Origin: Chitinophagales bacterium
Lineage (GTDB): Bacteria > Bacteroidota > Bacteroidia > Chitinophagales > Saprospiraceae
Direction: 5' to 3'
DNA: 64,000 bases
Assembly: GCA_013298845.1 (NCBI GenBank)
Contig: JAAFJN010000017.1
Span: 1-64,000, forward strand
The notes under the pieces are model-generated. The model was not told the origin of the DNA. It saw nothing but the letters and a program-made list of their open reading frames with translations, and made no database searches. The translations under genes were made by a program, and so were the position numbers. Shown here one piece after another: positions 57,701-64,000 of the stretch (position 1 is its first letter; the number at the start of each line of letters is the position of its first letter).

Positions 57701-60398
57701 TACTGGCCGTCCGCAAGGCTTGTCCACGAATAGTATCGGGTGCACAACCCGCCAAAACGGTAATGGTTACGCTGCTGTTTTTGGTGCCCAAAGGGGTGGT
57801 CAGCGTCATGGTTGCAGTATAGGTTCCCGGCGTTCCGTAAATGACCTTGGGATTGCGCACCGTTGTACTGCCCGTCCAGGTAGCCCCCGGGAAGTCCCAC
57901 GACCAACTTGCGCCGGTGTGGTTGACCATCGAATAATCTTCAAAATAAAACGTATCGCGCGGGCAATAGGCCGTTTTTTTATCCACGCTGGCCTGGGGTA
58001 CAAACGTGGTGGGTGTTTCGTAAAAATCGCTGCTCCACAAACCACGGTCGCCCGTTGCCATCCGAATTTGACCGGCTTTGTAAAATGGCCGCAAATAACG
58101 GTTGCCGATTCGGGCGGGTAAACCCATATTGGCCGGTTGCCAATCGCTGTGGGAATTATTTCGATAAAAAACCGTGTGTTTTACGGCCAAATAAATACCG
58201 CCATCGGTGCCACCAACGTGCATGAGCGCCATGGGCAATAAGCCGTTAAGCAGCGACGTGGTTAAGTTTGTCCACGATGCTCCGCCGTCGGTACTTTTAA
58301 ATACTTTGTAGTTCGAATTGGTTCGGTTGTAAGCAATCCAAATGTTGTCCACGTTCAGCGGATCCATGGCGATAAAAATACCATCGGCGGTGGGTGCGTT
58401 GGCCGGTTGGGCAATTTCGGTGAAAGTAAGACCGCCGTCGGTGGTTTTCCAGAGTTTCCCGGAGGTGTACGAGGAACCGGATTTAATCAACTGCCCCACA
58501 AGCATCACATTGGGGTTGGCGCGGCTAATTTCAATATCGGTTACAATATTTGCCGCACTCGAGCCAAACGTATACACCGCCGTGAATGAATTGCCGCCAT
58601 CGGTGGTTTTCCAAAGTACATTGTCGCGGCCCAATAAATGCGTATTGAGGTATTGCGGATGAATAACCAATTCGCTGCGTTCGTAGTTGCCCACGCCGTC
58701 GTTGGGGTATTTTCCGTAAAAAAACTCATCCATTTGCCCGGTAATGGTGGAAGGTAAACTCCGCCCGTCAATGATACCTTCGAACCACATTTTGGCGGGA
58801 TTTAACACACTAATGTACGCCGCCGAAGGTTCGCCGCTGCCAAAACCCAAAAACTCGTTGTTCGGATACCCTTCTCGGTACCCCGATGCCCCGTTGTGGT
58901 AATAAGAACCCGCCCGCGTATCTTCGTTCCATCCCTGGTCAAAATACCAAAAATCGGTACCGGCAACACCCCGCGCTTTGGAGGAGCGACTGGTGAGCGT
59001 CGAATTGTACAAATCAATACCGCCGTCCGACGTTACCCAAAAATCATTCGGGCCATTGAACATATACTGTTGTTGGTCTTCGTGCTGGCCCGATACCGGG
59101 TTGGTCATTACCGTGGCAAAACCGTCGGTGGTGCGGTAACTATCCAGGTTGCCACACAAAACTAAATTATCATTGGCGTCAGACACTTCGATGGAGCACA
59201 CCCGGAAATCGTAGTGGACCTGCATGCCTTTTCGGTTGTTCCAGGTTACCGGTTGCGACCAGGTAGCCCCCGCATCGGTGCTTTTGGCCACTCCTACGAA
59301 CGGATTCGCTACGTTATCGCCCGTTACCCGACCCAAAATAAAACAATAAATCAGGTTAGGATTACCCGTGGAAACGGTCATGCGGCCGCCGCCATCGTAA
59401 TCCTGCGCATTAGCAAACCAACCGGAAATACTGGCCGACCAAGTGGCGCCGCTATCGGTGCTTTTGTAAAAATCACTTTTATTGCCGTTTTTACAAATGG
59501 CAAATAACGTGGTGGGATCGTCGGTTTTCATTTTCAAATCCCACGCTTTTCCCGCTCTGATGATGGAAAAATTGGTCCCGTCGGTGGTTTTGTAAATACC
59601 CGGACCAGCCGACAAATAAATAATGTTCGGGTTAGTGGGGTGAATCGCAAAAGCCGTCGGGTCAAGGTCCATTACGGTCAGGATATTGGTCCAGGTTACG
59701 CCGCCGTCGGTGGTTTTCCAAAGTTTATTATCCGTGCCGTAGTACACAATATCCGGGTTGGTGGGGTGTACCGCCAACGCCATTTCGATGGTCGTATAAC
59801 CTTCAAAATAATAATTTTCACTGATAGGACTCCACGAATCGCCGTGGTTGGTGGTTTTGAAAAAAATGCCATTTTCCGAAACCGTGTACAAAATATCGGG
59901 AAAAGCGGCACATTGAGCAATGCGCGTTTGGCACGTGTGCGCGCTGCGGTGGGTATTGTTTTGGTTGCGGTTTTCGTAAGGGCCAATTTGTTGCCAGGTA
60001 GCCGAAACGGTTGATTTATTCGCCGTTAGTTGTGCGTCGAGCAATGCTTTTTGGGCCAACCACTCCTGCGTCGCGAGGTCGCGTTCTTCGTCGGTTTGCG
60101 CCGCGATAAAACCACTGCGCAAGACGTAATTATTGCGTTCGAGGGCTTTGCGCCAATGTTTATAATTGCGCGTATCCCGATTTTTTTCAAACGTATGTGA
60201 TTGATAATAAGCCCGATATAGCCGATCCACTTCAAATACATTAGGGGCCTCCGAATACATCAATTTTGCCCAATCGGGCGTGTTTTCGTCAATCAAAGGA
60301 TAATTGACAAATTTGATGTTTTGCAAACTGGCCTGCGCTTGTACCCCAATTGCGGCACACAGCACCCATAAGAAAAGTAAAAAAGATTTTATGTTCAT
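54759..60398 (-). CDS. Giant surface protein: BNR/sortilin-like propeller, PKD, two LamG and two C-terminal dockerin-like repeats
   Basis: 1,879 residues from the ATG at 60398 (MNIKSFLLFLWVLCAAIGVQ signal peptide). Residues about 120-800: many DGG.TW-type BNR repeats (KTTDGGVTWTNI, KSTDSGATWSAS, KTTDGGLTFTEI) of a Vps10/sialidase-like propeller. Then a PKD domain (WSWDFPGATWTGS ... TYTATMTLTT), two LamG jelly rolls (LTHFTVTGWIKPNGTQTG; TVTLSAWVKPNGAQSSY, each with DEV.L/MW.RALT...IR.LRHIT/LTY), and beta domains. The last 80 residues are two near-identical units, NTNGDGVIKMTGPFVTNNDY-LKLLNVLGAS and DLNMDGTLKMTGPFVTNNDY-LRLLNILGAS, that resemble dockerin/EF-hand calcium loops (DxNxDG) and replace a T9SS tail. 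Directly coupled (2-nt gap) to the cohesin-like gene. Confidence 0.85.
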   Translation of the reverse strand: MNIKSFLLFLWVLCAAIGVQAQASLQNIKFVNYPLIDENTPDWAKLMYSEAPNVFEVDRLYRAYYQSHTFEKNRDTRNYKHWRKALERNNYVLRSGFIAAQTDEERDLATQEWLAQKALLDAQLTANKSTVSATWQQIGPYENRNQNNTHRSAHTCQTRIAQCAAFPDILYTVSENGIFFKTTNHGDSWSPISENYYFEGYTTIEMALAVHPTNPDIVYYGTDNKLWKTTDGGVTWTNILTVMDLDPTAFAIHPTNPNIIYLSAGPGIYKTTDGTNFSIIRAGKAWDLKMKTDDPTTLFAICKNGNKSDFYKSTDSGATWSASISGWFANAQDYDGGGRMTVSTGNPNLIYCFILGRVTGDNVANPFVGVAKSTDAGATWSQPVTWNNRKGMQVHYDFRVCSIEVSDANDNLVLCGNLDSYRTTDGFATVMTNPVSGQHEDQQQYMFNGPNDFWVTSDGGIDLYNSTLTSRSSKARGVAGTDFWYFDQGWNEDTRAGSYYHNGASGYREGYPNNEFLGFGSGEPSAAYISVLNPAKMWFEGIIDGRSLPSTITGQMDEFFYGKYPNDGVGNYERSELVIHPQYLNTHLLGRDNVLWKTTDGGNSFTAVYTFGSSAANIVTDIEISRANPNVMLVGQLIKSGSSYTSGKLWKTTDGGLTFTEIAQPANAPTADGIFIAMDPLNVDNIWIAYNRTNSNYKVFKSTDGGASWTNLTTSLLNGLLPMALMHVGGTDGGIYLAVKHTVFYRNNSHSDWQPANMGLPARIGNRYLRPFYKAGQIRMATGDRGLWSSDFYETPTTFVPQASVDKKTAYCPRDTFYFEDYSMVNHTGASWSWDFPGATWTGSTTVRNPKVIYGTPGTYTATMTLTTPLGTKNSSVTITVLAGCAPDTIRGQALRTASNSDFFVVSEPRSGNLTHFTVTGWIKPNGTQTGMVGMLTNGQWCGHCSNAEGLIFDNAGTKLWYRWPGNENIWYGGISGLTIPSNEWSYVALVITPTGATLYLNDKKYVDNRTLNPGNFEQIAIGRGFYSQSYKGDIDEVTMWRRALTDDEIRRLRHITREDIIASDPALMAYYQFNATNDIALVSDNVSTRHGSLYGGATLVASTAPIGGGVAQLLPLSSGQYTYNFADPGTNITLSDCDVPSGMLVATRLNVKPNLNPAVNTTPNNQWFINYYGSATSFAPIESIDLKATDGTFVTGLSAASSAIVHTRPVNSDAANWLPRAKGLTLSGNTLSYNRKVNITGDIQIGMTNMAPAFVEVDPGSPCGLNDGPKKTARLNNGSNYIVTAAPVDLGTTNTVTLSAWVKPNGAQSSYTALIMSNAGSGSGLNLETGNQLGYHWNGSFWGWNNGPVLPADVWSHVALVIEPNKATIYLNGVPTPRTGVTHPAVNFSTVFYLGNDRGNTGRTLNGQMDEVRLYNRALTQSEIRELRHLTYPSYAAVDPSLKSYYKFNEESGLVYDRVGAANAIMQGTATRESETGPFEKGASERQSVTTGGNYNFSTVQMSLTFPGSGTYPGGELCVSRIDSMPIAVPANYELVANRYWVVNNYGTNATFSGVTSLTFSGIPVNSTVPERYKLYKRISNGYQTSEWVYVDQADAVTTGTSGSITFSTGLTLTNFSQFIVVRNGVRVSPKVYLQSAYNTGTGLMNDALRVNNLIPTNEPYAALSFPVVQGGGETLRPSALTPTDQNAIVDWVFIELRSKTNAATRLYTRAGLLQRDGDVVDMDGVSPLHFYNAVADDYYVAVRHRNHLGVRSAATVALTETAASVDFTGSLTALYKPVGHPNEVAFVQPDGKVSLWGGNTNGDGVIKMTGPFVTNNDYLKLLNVLGASTNVLSGVYLQQDLNMDGTLKMTGPFVTNNDYLRLLNILGASTNIIQQGY

Positions 60399-60404
60399 AT
60401 TTTT

Positions 60405-60455
60405 AAAAAAAACGGGCTTTTTGCCAAAACCCAAACGGATTCGGCAAAAAGCCCG
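60405..60455 (-). terminator. Strong hairpin terminator just upstream of the giant gene
   Basis: Perfect 13-bp stem (CGGGCTTTTTGCC at 60413-60425 with GGCAAAAAGCCCG at 60443-60455); in the minus direction it runs into a U-run from 60412-60405 that ends 6 nt before the giant gene's ATG at 60398. It would stop transcripts from the SdrD/Big2 gene, and leaves no room for a promoter for the giant gene between hairpin and start codon. Confidence 0.85.
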
Positions 60456-60464
60456 GTGCATGAA

Positions 60465-63400
60465 TTAATGTGGTCCGGTCACCTGAATTGTTCCGCAGGA
60501 AGGAGCCTGCATCCAAAGGGTTACCTCTTTCACCGAGGAGCAACTGCTTCCGGCACCTCCGTTACTTCTGATGTAATAGTTCGTAGCCGCCACCGGCGAT
60601 ACCACGCTGGTGGCCAACGGATTAGTACCGTTTTGGGCATCCGCCAAAGTCGTGTGGTACGTGATGGAAGTGCCCGAATTGGTCAACACCAACGTGGCCA
60701 AATTGAACGAACTGCCCGCGCAAATGGTCGCTTGCGGCGTTACCGTCAGCGTTGGTGCAACGCAACAACCAGCCAAGGGAATATTGCACAACTGAATCTC
60801 CGGATCGCCAGGGGCTAACACAAAATTGAAGGTATAAGGGTTCGCTCCGGCGGTAAAATTATCCAGCGATGTGCCGTTGGTACTTCCCGAACCCACGAAA
60901 TATGGATTGGGTTGGCCCGTTGGATCAATCGAAGCCAATGGTAAACGGGTAGTGCTCAAGGTATAACCCGCTGGCGGCGTGTACGTAAGGGTATAGGTCC
61001 CGGCGGTTCCATCGGTGAAGAACTGGTAAATCCCCGAAGCGCCGTTTTGCGTCATCAAAACCGGACTGGGGCCGCTTACCGAAATGGTTCCCCCGGCGAT
61101 AATCTGGCCCGTCTCCTGGCAGTACACATAACCCATCGGGTCAGTTGGACAAATCGCCGAAGTGCTCACCGTAACCGGATAATCGGTAAAACAAATGTTA
61201 GATCCCCCAAAAATACGGATCACATAGTTCGCAGCGGGCGTATTCGGGATATTCGCAACGATATTGCCGGGTAAAGTTCCCGGTACCGCCGTTGCACCCG
61301 CGTAATTGGGACCGGTGTACGTATTGCCGAGGCTAAAACCGAACCGGTCGGCCCCCGTGTGTGACATCAATACGATTCGACCATTGTTGCCGGGTACGGC
61401 CCCCACACAATCGCCCGGTACCGCAATGACTTTGGCCGTTGGCGGCGTGCAGCAGGCTTGCACCGTTACCGCAACGGTGGCCTGGCAGTTGTCGCTGCTG
61501 GTGTACGTAATATTGGTGGTACCCGCGCTTAATCCCGTTACTACACCGGTGTTTGACACCGTGGCAACGGCGGGATTGGAAGACACGTAAGGATTCATCG
61601 CCGCCGGTATGCCAGAACCCGTCAGGTTCAACGTCGCTCCCTCGCAGATAGTGCCACCGTTGGGGGTAATCGCGGCGTTGACGGCTACCGTAGCGGTCGT
61701 TTGGCAACCGTTATTATTGGTGTAAGTAATAATCGCTGTGCCCGCGCTTATCCCCGTTACAACCCCGGTGCTGCTAATCGTGGCTACTGCAACATCCGAT
61801 GATACGTAAGGATTGGTCGTGGCCGGGGTACCCGAACCGGTAAGGGTGATGATGTTACCAATGCACACACTGCCGCCCGATAACGTGGGCACGGCATTTA
61901 CCGTTACCGTAGCCGTGGCTTGGCAGCCGTTGTTGTCGGTATAAGTAATGGTGGTGTTGCCTGCGCTTACGCCCGTTACCAAACCCGCGTTGGTTACCGT
62001 GGCCACGGCGGGATTGGAAGACGCGTAAGGATCCATCGCTGCCGGAGTGCCGGAACCCGTGAGCGTCGTGCCGCTGCCCACGCAGATGGTACCGCCGCTC
62101 AGCGTTGCTTGGGCTTGTACCGTAACGGTGGCGGCATCTGATGCGGCCAAACAAGGGCCGCTTCCATCCGGATCCGCGATACTTGCAGACAAATTAATGA
62201 TCTGGCCCACTTCGGTTAATGCCGGTGTATAGGTAAATGTCCCGGTGCCATTGGCCAATGTACTCACCGAAAAATTACCCAATGTGCCATTGCTGGTGCT
62301 CAGTGTGGCCGGGCCATTCGATACCGTATAGTTAAAGGTCACGGCGTTGATTCCGCAGGTATTTACGTTGGTTTCCGTAATCACCACGGATGGCGGTGTC
62401 GCGCACACCGAACAGGACGCAACCGCTGGACCCATGATACTATACGTGCAAAGGGCATCCGCACTGAACATCGCCGTCAGGTTGGTGCTTGTGCCATCGG
62501 CGACTAACTGAACATTGGTAAATGTATGCGAAGTTGTGCTCCCCAATGAACCGACGGCCACGCTGTACGTCCCAATAACATCGCCGGTTAAGGTGAGTGT
62601 GCCGGTTAAAGGCGCATTGGTATAGGTTACCGTAATATTAGCAGTGTAGTAGTCATCGGTATTTTGCACGGTGCCATTGCTGTTACACGTTGAGGCATTG
62701 GCAAGGGTAATATTCGTCATCAGGCAAGCCGGGGCAAAACCAAAATCAAAGGTATGGTTGCTGCCCTGGCCGGGTGTTGTGGCGAGGTACGCCGGATAAC
62801 CATTCAGACCGGACAATCCGCCACTTAAACCGCTTAACAAGGTGCCATCGCTGTCATTTTGGTCAGGTTGCGTGCCCACTCCGTTATTTGAAGTGGTTAA
62901 AGCATACTCCATTCCGCCAATAATCAAACGATTGGTTGAGGTGTTAAACTGAGACATGTTTTTACCAACTACAACATAATATCCGGTATTGGCCGATAAC
63001 CCGGTAAACGGACCAGTGTTACTGTATGGCGCAATGGAATCCACGTTCGTTTGGTCAAAATAATATTCACCATTTGCCCCGGTTGTTGTTTGCCCTACCA
63101 ATGTTCCATCTGTTTTATACAATTCTACCTTAACTCCAGACAGCGGTATTTCACAAGGATCCTGTACGCCATCTTTATCCGTATCTACCCAGACATAATT
63201 GCCAATTTGAATAGGTACAGCATTGCATAATGCTTCTATATCTCCCATGTTACCGCCCTTACGGTTACTATCTGGGTCTCCTTCCTGAACTAATATCCAG
63301 CCTTTATTGTAGGTACCATTACTATTGAGGGTGCGCAAGCCACTCGAATTTACCAGTCCCTGGTTACGAATCGGGTCGAATGATGCAGCAACAATGCTAG

Positions 63401-64000
63401 TGGTGCCTGGCACCTTCACCAAACCACCCAAAATTGTCTCAGCATGTCCAGCCTGAGTATTGGTTTGATTAACATAGTTATCATCATAGTATTCAACAAA
63501 GTCCGGAATTGCAGGGAGATTAGTCGAACCTAAATCAGATATTGTCTGAAGACAAGGTGCCGTTGTTGACTCTTTAACAAAACCTCCGGCTGTTTTACAT
63601 AGTTTAATGATATCGCCAGCCGCTACCGGAGTAAAGTAAGTGCTACCCGTAGTCACATCATAACGACGGTTACCATAAGCAGTTTGATAAGAAAAACGGT
63701 CTCCAAAACCTAATACCATTGAACCATCAGTATCAAATTCAATATCCTGAAGCATAGGTTGAGGTTGTGATACCAGCGCGTTGGTCAGAGGGAGCACCGA
63801 CGGATTCCAGGTATTGGTCCATGCACGCCATGCCGCTGGAGAATAGGTATCATCCGAGCGAAACGTTGCGGCACTCCTTGGATAATTCATATCCATGGTT
63901 GCAATCTGGGTAAAAGATGTGCCTCCATTCCAGCGATACACATACGCATCAAGGTCTGCTACATTACCAGAGGTTTCGGCAGTACACACACCGCCAATAT
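60465..64000 (-). CDS. Giant cell-surface protein with SdrD_B and Big2-like repeats (5' end beyond window)
   Basis: Partial: at least 1,177 residues are visible and the frame is still open at 64000 (the GTG at 63989 is only an internal codon). Near the N-terminal part: NYVWVDTDKDGVQDPCEIPL followed by SGVKVELYKTDGTLVGQTTT, an SdrD B-type repeat that would carry Ca-binding residues. Three roughly 90-residue Big2/Ig-like repeats follow (TLSGGTICVGSGTTLTGSGT, TLSGGSVCIGNIITLTGSGT, TPNGGTICEGATLNLTGSGI; each ending in ...GNTTITYTDNNGCQATATVT-type strands), then a metallophore-like Cys pair region and other beta domains. The end IQVTGPH shows no T9SS tail, so attachment is unexplained. Upstream of the terminator before the dockerin-like giant gene. 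Confidence 0.78.
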   Translation of the reverse strand, partial: IGGVCTAETSGNVADLDAYVYRWNGGTSFTQIATMDMNYPRSAATFRSDDTYSPAAWRAWTNTWNPSVLPLTNALVSQPQPMLQDIEFDTDGSMVLGFGDRFSYQTAYGNRRYDVTTGSTYFTPVAAGDIIKLCKTAGGFVKESTTAPCLQTISDLGSTNLPAIPDFVEYYDDNYVNQTNTQAGHAETILGGLVKVPGTTSIVAASFDPIRNQGLVNSSGLRTLNSNGTYNKGWILVQEGDPDSNRKGGNMGDIEALCNAVPIQIGNYVWVDTDKDGVQDPCEIPLSGVKVELYKTDGTLVGQTTTGANGEYYFDQTNVDSIAPYSNTGPFTGLSANTGYYVVVGKNMSQFNTSTNRLIIGGMEYALTTSNNGVGTQPDQNDSDGTLLSGLSGGLSGLNGYPAYLATTPGQGSNHTFDFGFAPACLMTNITLANASTCNSNGTVQNTDDYYTANITVTYTNAPLTGTLTLTGDVIGTYSVAVGSLGSTTSHTFTNVQLVADGTSTNLTAMFSADALCTYSIMGPAVASCSVCATPPSVVITETNVNTCGINAVTFNYTVSNGPATLSTSNGTLGNFSVSTLANGTGTFTYTPALTEVGQIINLSASIADPDGSGPCLAASDAATVTVQAQATLSGGTICVGSGTTLTGSGTPAAMDPYASSNPAVATVTNAGLVTGVSAGNTTITYTDNNGCQATATVTVNAVPTLSGGSVCIGNIITLTGSGTPATTNPYVSSDVAVATISSTGVVTGISAGTAIITYTNNNGCQTTATVAVNAAITPNGGTICEGATLNLTGSGIPAAMNPYVSSNPAVATVSNTGVVTGLSAGTTNITYTSSDNCQATVAVTVQACCTPPTAKVIAVPGDCVGAVPGNNGRIVLMSHTGADRFGFSLGNTYTGPNYAGATAVPGTLPGNIVANIPNTPAANYVIRIFGGSNICFTDYPVTVSTSAICPTDPMGYVYCQETGQIIAGGTISVSGPSPVLMTQNGASGIYQFFTDGTAGTYTLTYTPPAGYTLSTTRLPLASIDPTGQPNPYFVGSGSTNGTSLDNFTAGANPYTFNFVLAPGDPEIQLCNIPLAGCCVAPTLTVTPQATICAGSSFNLATLVLTNSGTSITYHTTLADAQNGTNPLATSVVSPVAATNYYIRSNGGAGSSCSSVKEVTLWMQAPSCGTIQVTGPH

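Overview
The window looks like a chromosomal segment of a Bacteroidota bacterium, most likely of the Saprospiria (Saprospiraceae/Haliscomenobacter-like). I infer this from the many secreted proteins with type IX secretion (T9SS) C-terminal sorting domains (PNPT/PNP-type tails ending in short basic motifs), a gingipain/PorU-like C25 peptidase of about 1,680 residues, Bacteroidota-type -7 promoter elements (TAnnTTTG), weak Shine-Dalgarno signals, and mid-range base composition with a few AT-rich islands. No rRNA, tRNA, CRISPR array, integrase or complete insertion sequence was recognised.

Layout. 0.2-3.6 kb: a TPR/YaiO-type outer-membrane barrel and a processive GT2 synthase, a likely polysaccharide synthesis and export pair. 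3.7-5.3 kb: small enzymes (AhpD/CMD-like, VOC, YdeI-like with a CDGSH motif). 5.3-8.2 kb: an unexplained three-gene minus-strand block. 8.5-12.8 kb: gcvP and a dihydrolipoyl dehydrogenase (glycine cleavage), each followed by a strong terminator. 12.9-16.6 kb: an AT-richer accessory patch with VOC/HxlR, a LamG lipoprotein, a frameshifted SanA/YdcF-like gene, a membrane protein and a dinD remnant. 16.6-19.6 kb: polysaccharide deacetylase, GNAT protein and GT9, a likely envelope-glycan set. 19.7-28.4 kb: a lipoprotein cytochrome c overlapping a 14-repeat T9SS propeller, an RluF-like pseudouridine synthase with a repeat tail, a T9SS parallel beta-helix protein, and an orphan T9SS tail fragment. 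28.4-37.3 kb: DinB, PhyH-like and Rpn-like genes, a CsgG-like outer-membrane protein, a TPR-TM-HTH regulator divergent from a seven-repeat FG-GAP T9SS protein, and a decayed RCC1/T9SS gene.

37.3-47.5 kb: coaX, a FadL-like outer-membrane protein, inverted heptamer repeat arrays, the large C25 peptidase, a beta-helix lipoprotein and a DadA-like oxidoreductase, all on the plus strand. 47.5-48.2 kb is a repeat-rich intergenic region. 48.2-53.6 kb holds two plus-strand units (Vgb-like/carboxylesterase/TauE, and double-retropepsin/double-CBM48) whose upstream regions share a 22-nt box and an identical -7 element about 60 nt downstream. 53.7-64.0 kb is a minus-strand surface-protein locus: a partial SdrD/Big2 giant protein, an 1,879-residue propeller/PKD/LamG protein ending in two dockerin-like repeats, and a small T9SS protein whose N-terminal beta domain is cohesin-like in general pattern.

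The leads I rate highest are the dockerin-like/cohesin-like pair with a terminator hairpin just upstream of the giant gene's start, the duplicated regulatory module at 48.0 and 51.5 kb, the unexplained trio at 5.3-8.2 kb, and the coupled T9SS propeller/cytochrome c pair. All of these rest on reading sequence by eye, with no database search.
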